Made by a program: the position numbers and the translations under genes. A model generated the notes under the pieces. That model did not search any database. It saw only the letters and a program-made list of their open reading frames with translations, and had not been told where the DNA came from. 64,000 bases of DNA from Sordariomycetes sp. S80-01Y (Eukaryota > Ascomycota > Sordariomycetes), in contig JAXQJY010000024.1 in the NCBI GenBank assembly GCA_037042185.1, forward strand, positions 558,001-622,000, in the 5' to 3' direction. Below, one piece after another: positions 1-11,500 of this stretch; position 1 is the stretch's first letter; each line of letters starts with the position of its first letter.

Positions 1-1695
1 TAGGTAAGGTAGCAGCGGGCTCAGACTTACTGGAGGCTGAGGTAAGGATGAAGCTCGCCACGGTGAACGCCGACTGCACATTCCCGCCAGCCGCTGTCCA
101 GGCAATGCCAACGACGCAGGAGCTCAGCCACGGGATGGACCCAGCAATGGCGATGCGAGTCGAGTTCCACCCCTCGACAAACTCAACTGCGTGTCTTTTC
201 TCCCTTCTACGAAGTCTGAAAACCCATTGGATCCAATCGTCTGTGCTCTCGACCTTGTCAGGGTTGAGGTACGCGAACATCATTTCCTGCAGCACGAAGT
301 CGTCGAAGGGAACCACGACTGGCCTCGTCGTTGGCGTGTACTGTGACATGTCTCAGTAACTGTTATTTACCAGAGAATCATAGATAAAATACTCACAGCG
401 AGAATTCGGAAAGCTTTGTGAGTCTTAAGCGAAAACCAGCGTCGTGTGAAGCTGCTCATGTGGCCGTCGAACAGCTTTCGCATCTCTCTGAAGAACTGCT
501 GGTCCGTGTACACTAGACCTGGATTCGCATTGATGGTGATTTGAAAGGCTGAAGGATCCGTGAATTTGGACTGTAATATGCATTGTACTTGCTGAAGATC
601 GCAGCCCTTTGCTCCGGATCTGTAGCACACCAAGTTCAAGGAGCAGGTTGGCTTAGTGATGTCGTACGGCCCAGATGGCGATGTGCGCGGTGCCGGCTTG
701 ACCTCTAATTCTGAACCAGATCCTTGCATCAAAGTTGGCCTATGTGCGATATTTGGTGAGCTCATAGGATCTTGGGGGACTGGTGGCGCAAGGTTGCTGG
801 ATGGGTTCGGGTTCGAGGACCACGTTACGGTGTTCACCTCGTCATCGCCCTCGAGGGGTCTTGCGTCTGAGTCTGAAGGTTCTTGCCTCTCAAGGAGGTT
901 CGGATCCAAGACGATGGCCGGAGGAGGCTCCCTTCTGGCGACGGGCGGTGTGATGGCAGCTTGATAACCAATCTCTGCTGATAGACCATCAGAGCCCACA
1001 GAGCTCAAGACCTCTGAGACGACGTGGAACGCGCTTCCATGACGAATGGTTTCCGCATGATTGATGGCCTCATCTGGAGGCTTCATGTAGCCGATCTGAG
1101 GCGTAATCTTGTTGCCATCCGGATGCATTGTCTTCTGGACCGGCTTTCGTCTGAGAGTTTGCGATAGAGATGATCTATTTTGCACAATAGGGGCGGTAGC
1201 TTGCACCCTAGATTGGGATTCCGGAGAGCTGGTGCCAACACCAGCTTGCTGGCCATCTCTATGCCCGAGAGAACTCCCCATCTCCGCTATATCTTCCAGA
1301 GGCAGCGAGTCAACCCGTATAGCATGGGACGGAGGCATAGATGATCCATCAGACTGATACTCGACCGTATAGAGCTGGTAGTCTGGTGTCCAGTAAGCAG
1401 GCGACGGCGATGGGCCTAGCTTGTACACTGAGATTTGTGGCGGCTCAACCGACGGCGAAGGCCCGACACCGCCGTACGACTCAGTGTAATTGATATGCTG
1501 TGTAGAGGACCATCCTATGTTTGATCGTCGCTCTTGGTTGTGGAATGTCTGATCGGTACTGCCCTCCGCCTGACCACTCGATCCTGGAGTCGACGCGGAC
1601 GACAAAGCTTCCTCTCTTTTCCAGAAGCCACGTAGTCGGCTGTTGTAAGCGGCGAGCGGCCCCTGTCGAGCCGTCTTCTTCTCCTCAGCTGCCAT
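1..1695 (-). CDS. Fungal membrane protein of unknown function, 3' end cut by window edge
   Basis: I do not recognise a named family. Start is the ATG at 1695-1693. Exon 1 is 397-1695; a 56-bp intron (341-396, GTGAGT to CAG) joins it in phase 0 to exon 2 (31-340), which ends at another GTAAGT donor at base 30, so the gene continues left of the window. The first ~300 residues are low-complexity, rich in Ser and Pro, and likely disordered. The next part is globular with a basic stretch (FTRRWFSLKTHKAFRILA), then after the splice a conserved-looking segment (VPFDDFVLQEMMF, RRREKRHAVEFVEGWNSTR). Two hydrophobic stretches follow near IAIAGSIPWLSSCVVGIAW and the window edge, suggesting a C-terminal membrane hairpin. 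Splicing is supported by the frame; the function is unknown. Confidence 0.7.
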
Positions 1696-2592
1696 TGTAC
1701 GGGACTTCCAAGATGTTGAAACAGGGGTAGGTTTGAAATTGAAGGAACTTCAAGAAAAAGAACCCCCCAGCCTTTCGCACAATATATTTATGGGCAACCT
1801 CACGGCGTAGTGAGGCTGAACCCAACCCAGATGCCTGGTGGCGCAGCTCGAGAAGGCGTTTGACGGCTTCTGCAGGCGGAATCAATTTACAGGAATAAAG
1901 AAAAAGCACACAGAACCATGAGCATTTGAGACGTGCGGAACATGTTGCAAAATTGCTATTTACCTTCTGATGTATGAGCCCAACATATTTTAAGAATGCC
2001 TCCACGATGGCAGCCACACTATAATTGTAGCAGAACATGGCGCGCGGTAGAAGGCATCAAGGGTTGGCATATGGTGACGCTCCTCTCGAAGTTTGGCGCG
2101 AGTGAGGCGGAGCGAGCTGTGAGCTGACTGCCAGGATGAGGCACGGTTTGGGTGTGGTTGTACAGCCGCACCCTAAAAGCAGAGCAGGCTCTGGAACAAT
2201 CTTGCCGGGATTTGATCAATTCATGGCTCTTGCTTGCAGAACAGATTTTATATTTTAGTTGAGGGTGCGAGAAGGAGACTAGGCCGTGAAACCCATCCAG
2301 ATGGCGATGGCTGGGTTGTACTACATCTACGGTATGAGAGCTAGGACCAAATGAGCTTGCATACGATGGGCGATTTCAGCCGATGCATGAGGAGAGGTGA
2401 GGTGACTTGAGCGAGCGTCCTTCTGATTGAGAAATGACCTACAGATGAACATTTCTTGTGAATGATTGAGATGTGCCTGGCTCTGCAGACACAAGTAAAA
2501 TTGAATCCACCACTATCCGTTTTCCTTCTCTATAATTATCCGCAGGCCAAAGCTGTTACTTTTATCCGAACTCAAAATTGTCGAGTAGCATT
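1696..2592. other. Intergenic, upstream of the membrane-protein gene
   Basis: About 900 bases between two genes on the minus strand. A minus-strand ATG at 2038-2036 opens a 117-codon frame that runs over the start codon of the downstream gene in another frame and contains possible splice sites. It could be an upstream ORF or a 5' exon, but nothing in its protein is recognisable. No repeat or RNA gene seen. Confidence 0.4.
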
Positions 2593-4674
2593 TTAAGGCA
2601 AATCTTGAGTCTCTACCCACGCTTTTTTCTTTTGTTCTATTTCCCTCGCTCTAAAGAGCTCCAGCAGCAGTGTCTCGAAAGGGCCCTTGAGGGAACCTTG
2701 CTGTTCTCCTTGTCGTTCTAAGTAGTCGATCGGCGTCAGGCCGGTATCCTTGTCCACGTGGAGAAATGTCGCTCTTTGAGCCGAAAGAGCTTTGATGTGT
2801 CTGATTGCCTGGGTCGCGGAGCACTTCTGCTCCCAGGCATTCCTAACTACTCGACCAACAAGACTGACCTGGTGCTTAGGGTGAACGCCGTTCCCGTCTA
2901 ATGAAAGCGCGCTTAGCTCATTGAAAAGCGAAAAGTTGTAGTTCGAGGGATGCAAAGTCATCCAGAGGAGATAAGCGATCTTAGTTGGAGTTCCAAGGCT
3001 CTCCTTGAGGCTGTCAAACTCGGCCTTGCTGTTCTTCACCTCGAAGATGTGGGTGTACATCAAGTTGATGAGGTCTTGCCGGATGTCGTTACGGTGGTAC
3101 TTCATGTTGTACCAAGTCCTCAATTCTGACCCGGGAAGCCACTTTTTAAAGTGTTCGTTGGCCTCATCGACAGTGAATCGAGCCCCATGCTTGTAAAACA
3201 GCTTTAATGTTGCCATTTGGTCAGATCCACCGCTGGAGTGTCGCTCGAAGACGCGTCCGAGAAGTGAGGAAGAGCCCACCGTGTGCAGATTAAGGTCTGC
3301 GGCCTGATTATTGACCAGAGTTTCGAGGGTACTCTGAACAGCCGAAAAAGTCTGTTTCTGGGAGAGCTCAGACATTGAGATATCAGCTAGGATACTGACG
3401 GCTGTCGTGCCACCGAGTGTGACAACGTTGGAGTCCGCCCCATGGTCAAAGAGAATCTGCATCGTATCTTTAATGGCCTTCGGCCACTTTGAATGCGCTT
3501 TCATGGTTTCTAGTAAGGCCATGAGTGGCGTATAACCAGTGCCTACTGGTAGAGGGCGATTCACAGCCGCGCCAGTCGCCAATAGATCTTGGACGAAGCC
3601 CTTCAGTATCTCCAAGTTATCTTTGTCTTCGTAAAGTTTCATCTGATTGATTGCAAGCTGTAGAGGAGTTTTTCGAAGCGGGCCCATCTCGGCATCAACG
3701 TTGGCACCGGCGCCTAACAGCTTTGGGAGAACCTCATTATTCAGCGATAAGACTGCAAGATGTAAAGCAGTGGCTCTTGGATACAGGGTGCTTGGAAAAG
3801 ATGCGTCGATCAGTGGACGAAACCTCTGCAGTAGATCTTCGGCCATGTCCATGGGATCACGTCCTGACATGGCTAGTACGTGGATGGCTGTCAATGCTGC
3901 ACCGTCTGCAGCCAAAGGAGCACCCCAGGCGAGCCGGCCCCCGGCACGGCCATCCGCAAAGAACAAGTGACACATGGCTTTGTTGCTTTGAAGAATTGGG
4001 AAAAGCATCGGAAGAGAGTACTTGATCATTCCTATGGCCTCTTCCTTCAGAGCTCTCAACAGTGAACTGATTGCTGGGCCATTCTCCTTGGTTCGATAAC
4101 GAGCTGAAATGATTCCCAAATCAACTTTCTTGGGAGTTAGAACCCTTTTCGACTCGATCGAAGGCGAGGCTCCTTTTCGTAAGAGGAATTTGGTCCAGAG
4201 GAGGTTCTGAGAACTCTGCCCAGCTGCGGCTATGCCCAATGGAGTATCATACTTCCCAGAACTTCCGTACTGCCCATTGATATCGCTGGCGTAGAGGAGT
4301 GATATCTTCCAAATCTTCCGAGCTTCCTTCTTTTCCAAGTCGTCCTTGGCCGCGCATCCTTTCTTAACCGCAGCGCAAAGAGCCCTGGACTTGCGATCCG
4401 GGGCTCGAGCATCTCTTTTGTAAAGCACACTCAACGCAACGGCTTTCCATGAGCGGCTACATCGGGCTAAAGTAGCGAGTGACTTGTCTGCAAGAAGTTC
4501 GCAAATATGGGTTCTCGTTTCGTTTGGGAGGGACTCCAAGAGACGGGCGCTCTCCTCCGTCGCCAACGTCTCCGTGGTATGATATGAGGATTGATGTTGG
4601 CGTTTCCCTTCAGAAGAAGGAGAACCCGAGGGAATTTGAGGAGCTACGTCTGTCATTGAAGGCTGTTGAGACAT
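2593..4674 (-). CDS. F-box protein with ankyrin repeats
   Basis: Single-exon, 693 residues, ATG at 4674. After a disordered Ser-rich N-terminus, residues ~43-90 read as an F-box (LLESLPNETRTHICELLADK, then CSRSWKAVALSVLY). Ankyrin-like helices follow at roughly 140-165 (TPLGIAAAG, LLRKGASP), 255-350 (ATALHLAVLSL, LLGAGANVDAE, KTPLQLAINQM) and 350-430 (LLATGAAVNRP, YTPLMALLE, LFDHGADSNV, TAVSILADIS). F-box proteins dock on Skp1 in SCF ubiquitin ligases, and the ankyrin repeats would choose the substrate; that is family knowledge. The C-terminal third has no recognised domain. Such F-box/ankyrin proteins form large, fast-changing families in filamentous fungi, so the target cannot be guessed. 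Confidence 0.85.
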   Translation of the reverse strand: MSQQPSMTDVAPQIPSGSPSSEGKRQHQSSYHTTETLATEESARLLESLPNETRTHICELLADKSLATLARCSRSWKAVALSVLYKRDARAPDRKSRALCAAVKKGCAAKDDLEKKEARKIWKISLLYASDINGQYGSSGKYDTPLGIAAAGQSSQNLLWTKFLLRKGASPSIESKRVLTPKKVDLGIISARYRTKENGPAISSLLRALKEEAIGMIKYSLPMLFPILQSNKAMCHLFFADGRAGGRLAWGAPLAADGAALTAIHVLAMSGRDPMDMAEDLLQRFRPLIDASFPSTLYPRATALHLAVLSLNNEVLPKLLGAGANVDAEMGPLRKTPLQLAINQMKLYEDKDNLEILKGFVQDLLATGAAVNRPLPVGTGYTPLMALLETMKAHSKWPKAIKDTMQILFDHGADSNVVTLGGTTAVSILADISMSELSQKQTFSAVQSTLETLVNNQAADLNLHTVGSSSLLGRVFERHSSGGSDQMATLKLFYKHGARFTVDEANEHFKKWLPGSELRTWYNMKYHRNDIRQDLINLMYTHIFEVKNSKAEFDSLKESLGTPTKIAYLLWMTLHPSNYNFSLFNELSALSLDGNGVHPKHQVSLVGRVVRNAWEQKCSATQAIRHIKALSAQRATFLHVDKDTGLTPIDYLERQGEQQGSLKGPFETLLLELFRAREIEQKKKAWVETQDLP

Positions 4675-5102
4675 TTCGAAGTTCGTTCAGGCAGTCGTAG
4701 TGCCATCAAGATGAATCCCCACGGTGCGGATGTAAGTGGTGAAGGCTGGGTGTTGGAGGTTGCAAGAAAGGAGAAGATCAGAGACGAGTTGAAGAGAGGG
4801 CTAAATAGTTTCGGTATTGCAAGTCTCTACTGGAAGATGGGACGAGACGAGGAGGGTGCGGTGTATGTTACCAATGGAGTAGCAGGTGAGAAGGTTCGGG
4901 ATGAACGCACGGTGGTGCAGTTTGCAATAGGGCACCAGACAGAGGAGAAATGCAAAGGCTATAGTCTACCATGAACTTGGGGAATTTACATCTTGCGGTG
5001 AAAGCAGTCTTACCTGTAGCGACCTACATACCGAGGCATGGGCGAAGAGTCGCCTCATATGTGTATGAAGGCCCCTGATCGCCTCACCCAAACCTCCATA
5101 CC
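4675..5102. other. Intergenic, promoter side of the F-box gene
   Basis: 428 bases between two minus-strand genes. It should hold the F-box gene promoter and the 3' end of the hydantoinase gene. I see no clear TATA box, repeat or RNA gene. A plus-strand open frame here (4666-4974) has no recognisable protein. Confidence 0.4.
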
Positions 5103-8090
5103 CTAACTCAAAGCACCGTCAAATTCGTCAATGACACTCCTCGGCTTCTCATAACTCCCCAAGCTCTCCCACTTCAGATGGCCAAACCCAAACGCCCCCG
5201 GGCCACCAATCTCAATACCCCTCTCCGACCCCGTCCACTTGTCGCTCGCAGCCAAACCCAGCACCACAACCAGCAATCCATATCTGTACTCAGGAGTCCC
5301 GATAGCTTCACCGCTTTGGGCATCGATGATGGTGACCAGGTCTGGTACTATGCCCAGTATGTCCTCTTGCTGTTCCTGCTGGCCGTCTTCGCGCACACGC
5401 AGAGCGGCGATGTTCTCGTTCTTGAAGGGCACCTTTATAACACCTTGATATTGAGCAGGTCGGTCCGAGTCAGCGGCTGTGTCCTCTGGGTCGGCAAGGT
5501 TGGTGCCTTGGATTAAACATTCGCCATAGGCGTGGCCATTCCTGAGTGTCCTTTCAACACCGATGATTTTACCCTTCCACAGTACTCTACCAGCAGACGG
5601 ACCGCCGCACTCGTCGATGATGGCCTCCGCAACTTCCGCCATGCGATGCTCCCTTCTCGCCCTCGCGACACCTCTGCCTATCCTCCAGCTTTGGGATATG
5701 GTATTTTCGACAGCCCATCGCTTGGTCTCAGCTCCTGTCACCGGGGGCTCTGCCGTTCCGACGAGAGAGCCCATGGCTGCTAGTGCCGCACGCATGATCT
5801 TCTCGACGTGAGCGTCAGAGGCGGCCTTGGGCATGGTAACAACGTTGCCGTTTCCATCCGACATGGCAATTGGCGACCAAATAGGTGACCGTTCATTGAA
5901 AACCACGGGCGTGGTCTGCCACTTTGTCGGGTACGCTCGCCCCATCCAGTCGCCGTCAACGACGGGAAGGTCCATGCACGAGCTCGCGCCGAGGATCATG
6001 CTCTGTAGGCCGTTTGCGCCTCCAATCTCGATCGAGATGAGATGTGTGGCGGTGTGCTCGCACATTTTGTATACTTCCTGCTGTGCCTCCAGCGTTTCGT
6101 CACCGGCAAGCCGCTCAATAGCGACGGTTGGGCTACCCGCTCCTCCACCGCAGCCGATTTGATCGTGGTCAGCAAGATCGTGAGGGTCGATGACCCGGAC
6201 TGTATCGCCTTTTCGGAGAGCGGTGCGTAGGCGGATCATACTCGAGTAAGGAGAGCCGCCGCCGCCAGTGCCTAGGATGTAGCATCCCGTAGTGATCCAC
6301 GCTAGATCTGTTTCCGAGATGTACCAGACCCGGTCCCGGACGCGCGGTACGTACTGGTAAACGTCCGCTTCTTTTTTTGGCTGAAAATTTCGCGGAGAAC
6401 TAGCCTTTTCCCTTTTGTATCCGTGGTCGATGGTGTCCTCGTCGAACTTTTCATCTTCGCCTTCTTCAGGCCTCCTGCTCGAGTCGAAATCGCCCACAGC
6501 CCTTACAATAAACCTCGTCATGCCCTCAACATAGCTTAAAGGAAAGCTCTCAGCCTCCACGATCTCCGTGGTAGCCCTCTCGGCACCAGCCTGCACGGCT
6601 CTCTCCACTGCCTCCTTCTTGACCGTTTGCAGGACATCCACCTCCTTCTGCTTTTCCGTCGACAAAACCCTGTCAACCACAGCACTGACCTTGGCCATCG
6701 CCGCCCCTATCGCGTTTGCGACCTGCGCAAATTCCGGCTTGACGACCTTGCTTGCGCCGGCGAGGACTTTCGGCGCGATGATAGCGCCGCCTCCGACCAA
6801 GATGACGGGAAGGTCTTGAGGAGAGGTTTTCATAGTGTCGATGATTTTCTCAAGCTTGCGCCTGCTGATTGCCTGGAAGTCGGAGAGGTCTTTGTCGGAT
6901 GTGATGTTGTCAGTTAGGAGGGCAACATCTCCAAGACCCAGGCTTGGGTCACCCAAAGCAGCTAGATCTGTTGCTGTTAATGTGTTTCCTCCGAAGATGA
7001 CCGCCTCTTGCTTCAATCTATGCCCAACACTATCAGGACCAACTGTCATAGGCTTCCCCTTGCGAACGACAGATCCACCACCAAGCCCGATGCTCTTGAT
7101 ATCAGGACCGGGAAAGTTCATCCGTATACCTTCAAGTTCGCTGTACGCAGCCCTCTGCCTAGGGAACCCATTGGCCTGCAGGAGACCGACGTCTGTGGTC
7201 GTTCCGCCGATGTCGACGACGATGGTGTCTTCTCTCATAGTCTGCTGGACGAGGAAGGCGGCGCCTCGCATGCTGTTTGTCGGACCACTCGAGAAAGTTT
7301 TGATCGGTAGCTTTGCGGCGAGGTCACCTGAGAGTACCGTTCCGTCATTCTGAGCGATGAAGACAGGACACATCAGCCCGAGTGTTTTGATAGGCTTCTG
7401 GAAAGCCCGGATGGTGCGTCGAGCAAAAGATAGAATAGAGGCGTTGAGGACCGCAGCATTCTCACGCTCGATGAATCCCAGATTGGCAACTTCCTTCGAG
7501 AGAATAACATCGACACCGGGAATCTCTGCTCTGATAATATCCGCTGCTCGCTCTTCCTGCCTCTCGACCGTATCGATAGGACTGAAGACACCATTCACTA
7601 CCACCGTCGTGATCTCCTTCTCACGGATGATGCGACACTGTTCTCTGATCTCGTCCTTGTTGATATCCGAAATTAAATGTCCATCAACCTCCAGCCCACC
7701 CTTGATCAGGGCATAGTGGCCCAGGATGATCTCTCTGAGATCTTCTCGCCAGTCGATACATGGCGGCACATGTTTCGAAAAAGGACCACACAGTCTAATG
7801 ACGGCAACAGACGCCAGCTTCGAAGCATCAGCCTCCACTACGGCATTGACGAAATGGGTCGTGCCGATGGTGACGCTAGAGATGTCCTTCGGATCGATGG
7901 CACTGTCGCTCAACATGGTCGACATAGCTTCCCGGATGCCATCGCTAGGCGAGGGTGTAGTGGCTGTCTTGTGCCATGCTTTGACTGCTGTGCTGGGCGA
8001 CGCGGCGTTGATGTCGATGATGACGGCGTCGGTGTTTGTGCCGCCCACGTCGACGCCGAGGCGCAAATAAGGCTTATTGTCCGAGGCCAT
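5103..8090 (-). CDS. Hydantoinase A / DUF917 fusion protein
   Basis: Single-exon, 995 residues, ATG at 8090. Residues ~9-190 are the hydantoinase A N-terminal domain with an ASKHA-type phosphate loop (GVDVGGTNTDAVIID), ~200-500 the HyuA/oxoprolinase catalytic core (VVDIGGTTTDVGLL, SIGLGGGSVVRKG, VILVGGGAIIAP). From ~595 to ~960 it is a DUF917 domain (CYILGTGGGGSPY). Family members act on cyclic amides in an ATP-dependent way (N-methylhydantoinase, 5-oxoprolinase, acetone carboxylase subunits), but the true substrate here is unknown and no HyuB partner lies in the window. An acidic linker (~550-580) separates the halves. No signal peptide is visible, so it is probably cytosolic. Nearby genes give no pathway hint. 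Confidence 0.9.
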   Translation of the reverse strand: MASDNKPYLRLGVDVGGTNTDAVIIDINAASPSTAVKAWHKTATTPSPSDGIREAMSTMLSDSAIDPKDISSVTIGTTHFVNAVVEADASKLASVAVIRLCGPFSKHVPPCIDWREDLREIILGHYALIKGGLEVDGHLISDINKDEIREQCRIIREKEITTVVVNGVFSPIDTVERQEERAADIIRAEIPGVDVILSKEVANLGFIERENAAVLNASILSFARRTIRAFQKPIKTLGLMCPVFIAQNDGTVLSGDLAAKLPIKTFSSGPTNSMRGAAFLVQQTMREDTIVVDIGGTTTDVGLLQANGFPRQRAAYSELEGIRMNFPGPDIKSIGLGGGSVVRKGKPMTVGPDSVGHRLKQEAVIFGGNTLTATDLAALGDPSLGLGDVALLTDNITSDKDLSDFQAISRRKLEKIIDTMKTSPQDLPVILVGGGAIIAPKVLAGASKVVKPEFAQVANAIGAAMAKVSAVVDRVLSTEKQKEVDVLQTVKKEAVERAVQAGAERATTEIVEAESFPLSYVEGMTRFIVRAVGDFDSSRRPEEGEDEKFDEDTIDHGYKREKASSPRNFQPKKEADVYQYVPRVRDRVWYISETDLAWITTGCYILGTGGGGSPYSSMIRLRTALRKGDTVRVIDPHDLADHDQIGCGGGAGSPTVAIERLAGDETLEAQQEVYKMCEHTATHLISIEIGGANGLQSMILGASSCMDLPVVDGDWMGRAYPTKWQTTPVVFNERSPIWSPIAMSDGNGNVVTMPKAASDAHVEKIMRAALAAMGSLVGTAEPPVTGAETKRWAVENTISQSWRIGRGVARARREHRMAEVAEAIIDECGGPSAGRVLWKGKIIGVERTLRNGHAYGECLIQGTNLADPEDTAADSDRPAQYQGVIKVPFKNENIAALRVREDGQQEQQEDILGIVPDLVTIIDAQSGEAIGTPEYRYGLLVVVLGLAASDKWTGSERGIEIGGPGAFGFGHLKWESLGSYEKPRSVIDEFDGALS

Positions 8091-8527
8091 AACGTCGACC
8101 TGGACCGGTTGATTGATGATTGCGGTGGTGTGAGTGCTCGTGCCCTCGGACGCGACGCAGACTCGGATGAGGTTGGCCGGATCAGATAAGATGCGGAGAT
8201 AGTGCGGTCACCGTCGGGTCCACGAGGGCATGGGCGGGGCATCGGACCACCGTGATCGGAGGCACAAGACACGCAGATGTGGCAGTCCTAGCTTGAGCTT
8301 TCATCCCTCCGTCGTGACATCCATCGAGCTAGGGGTTTAACTTAGTTGAGTGTTGTGAGTGACTTACTTTAGCTCCACAGAGCGCGAGGGCGAATAAAAG
8401 GGTCAACTTCCAACCTGGAGAAAGTCAACCACTTGCTCTCAGCCGCCATGAATCAAGGCACAGGCTACTGATAATTTGTCTTTATTTCTCTACAGTACTC
8501 CAACGCTGGGTATTGCTCTTGTCCACT
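8091..8527. other. Intergenic, hydantoinase promoter
   Basis: 437 bases between the hydantoinase start and the stop of the UBP2 gene, both on the minus strand. Nothing specific is seen beyond open frames that mirror the coding strand. Confidence 0.4.
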
Positions 8528-11500
8528 CTACGATTTCTCTCTCTTGGGCACACTGACCCAATTCTCCTTGTCCTCATCCCTCACGTAGCAGAGGTAGTAT
8601 GGGTTCCCTGAGTTGTTCAGTTCCTTAAACACTTCCTCCGAGTCCTCATAAACCTTGACATTGCTATCATTGTAGCATCGCCAAACATTGTCTGCAAAGT
8701 CCTTGATCCACACCCAGTAGTGGCCACTGCTCATCCGCCCCCTATGGCAGATGACGGCCTCAAGGCTGTACTTGTGGTTCCTGGTGGTATTGTGCGACTC
8801 GTTCAGGCGTTTTCGGAGGCTCATCATCTCTCGGGCAAGGAGCATGTTGATCTGGTTTTCGGCTTCCTGATAGCCCGTAAAGGTGAAGCTCTGCTGATCC
8901 TCGTCCTGGCTCGCGACGTCGGGTTCTTTCTTGCTAATAAGCTGGAAGTCTTCCTCGACGGGGCCGTCAAACGTCCAGTCTTCTTCCGGGGAGCCAATGT
9001 CGATCAGGTCATCCGTCATGGCGACGTCTTCTCTCTTGTCGTTGGCCTCAGCACTTGGTTCAGTGGGGCCGACTGAGGGCCCGTCAACCCCGGCCTGTGT
9101 TTCAGCGGCGTCAGTCGGCGGCTTATTCTCGAAGCCGTTTTGCGTCTCCTCCTCCGCCTCCTCGTTTGCCTCAATTTGCGTCGGCTTCTGAGAGCTTGAC
9201 CCGAGTTTTTCTAGTGCCGCGCCGGGCTCGGCTCCGAGCAGTTTCCTAAGTGACGTGTCTGAAGCATCGTCGGCAGTCGGATTCTGAACGCCATTAGAGT
9301 TCACCGTGCCATCCAATTTCGCCTGGTAATTCTTAATGTCCTTCTCACGACTACCGTATGCCCATTCCCATTTGCGTCTCTTGAAGTCCGGTCCCTGCTG
9401 ATCGACATCCATGTACCGGTCGAGATACAGCGTCTCGGGAATGTTCACGGGGTAGTCATTCTTGGTTCCCTGTAGCGTTGTGCGCTGGATCAGAATGTGT
9501 AGGATGGGAGGGAGCTGTCGAATGGCACTGTAGCGAACGAGATTGTTCTCTCCGAGGTACTGTTGGTCGAAATTGGATGCCAGACAGTCATACAGACTCG
9601 ACTCTCCATCTGGCGACGGGAACGCGGTGATAGAGCGATCGTAGCTGATTTCGCTTTGGTAGGTTGACGCCCCCAACTTTTTGGTGTAGTTGACGGTGGT
9701 GATGAAGAACGTGTCCATGATCTTCTCATACTGGATGCCAGTTTCGGGATCTTCCCTGTCAAAACGGATGGCTTGCTGTAACAGGCTGATGATGCTCCCT
9801 ATGACTTCCTCCACGTCCTGCTGTTCCGTTCCACTGGATCTCTTTTGAGTCTCTAGAGCCTGAAGAACCTTCTGGGCCATGTCGAAAGGTTCTTCCACTG
9901 CGGCTGCTGAAGTGTCTTGGGTTTCTTCGGGAGCCACATCGAGCATTTGCACGTCCGTCGAAGGGCGCAGACTGTCTTCCTTAAAAGATGGGTCTACGCT
10001 GTCGGTTTTGATGGACTCGAACTTAGGAGGATCCGCAAGGCCCTGAAGCTGAGTGCTATCGTCGACCAAGGTTATAGCACTGGCGTTGCTGCTTGATTCC
10101 CTGTGTTCAATCAGGGGAGGCGGGTCATCTGACATACTGACGTCGGCTGCGGAGATGTCGACGGGTTGTACGGTGGCAGATGGTGGCCGCGCGGGCAGAG
10201 GCGGCGGGTGTGACTGCTTTTGCTTTTCCGCTTCCGCCTTCTTGGCCTCTTCTATTATCTGGCGCGTCGGTAGCAGCACAGCATTAGCCAGCCTCTGTGT
10301 CGGCTGCGTCGCTTGCTTATCAGACTGCAGCAGAGCATGGAAGAGAACTGCTAATTCTTGAACGACTGACGAGGTTTAGTGTGCAGTTCGGAATTCCACT
10401 GGTGAGCACTTACAAGCTTGTGCAACGGCAACCTCACCACGTTCCATGGTCATCTTGTTGCCGCCTATCTTCCGCTCCTTGATCGCTTCATCATCCTCGC
10501 TATCCATGGGGAGTTTATACTTGTCGAAGTTGTTCACGATTTCCCGAACACCCTTGATGGTGTATAAGTACTGCAGTAGACTGTTCAAGTAACAGGTATT
10601 GCCGATATTGCTCAGGCCAACGGGGAGCGACGAGTCGCCCAACCTGGTCAGGGGCGTGCCTTCGTCTTCGCCGTTAGCATTCCCTTGCGCTTCGAGCTGG
10701 CTCTCGAAAATAGTAGACTGTATCTGGGCGTACTCGCTAAGTCGATCGTTGTTAAGATCATTCGCGACGCCCTTGAGTGCCTCAATGAGCTTCTTTTTCG
10801 ACTCGGGCGTGCGCTCCCACTGGCGATAGTAGGCATTGACCACAACTTCCGGAGGCTCTCCCGGTAGAATTCCCAGCATTTTGTAGCGTTCCAAATCGAC
10901 AAGCACGCGGTCGATTTGATCTGCTGGCGAGCAACCCAAATTCCTGTGGAGAACTCTGCTGATGAAACTGGGGGGTTCCTCACTGTCACCCATCCTGTGA
11001 ATGAGCGACTGGACCTCAGTTCGAACGTCCTCGATGAAGGCGCGATATGACCCGATTTCCGTGTCCGTCGGGTCGCCCTTGGCGTCCGAGTCCTCCTGTA
11101 CGGCGTCGTCATCCTCGAGCCTGGATGACTCTGGAGCAAGGGGTGTGAAGGTGCCCTCGTCCTCGCCATCCTCGCGCTCAGCTACGGTCTCCTGGAACTC
11201 CAACCGTCTGAAGAGATCGAAACACCTGGGGCCGAATACTACCGCGAATCTCTTGTTACGCTTTGAAATCGTCCTCTTCACCTGGTTGTCGTCGAGCATG
11301 TTACGCAGATACGTGTTCAAATTTCTCGGTGCTGACTTGGCCCAGTCATCGGTGGCGCTCTCATAGCGCGTCGGGTCCTTCTCTCTCGCCAGTCTTATTT
11401 GCTCCCGGATCTCGTCCACGTCCATCAGGAGGCTCGCCTCCTCGCGATCTAGCCGGGGTTCCGATACGTCGATCTTCAACTGGAAAGTACATGGTGGTGC

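Noticed and set aside
1685-2038. 117-codon minus-strand frame upstream of the first gene
   Set aside because: It has a start in good context and possible splice sites, but no family match and it ends inside the next gene out of frame; at best an upstream ORF.
3647-4025. Plus-strand frames inside the F-box gene
   Set aside because: Antisense shadows of a well-supported coding region.
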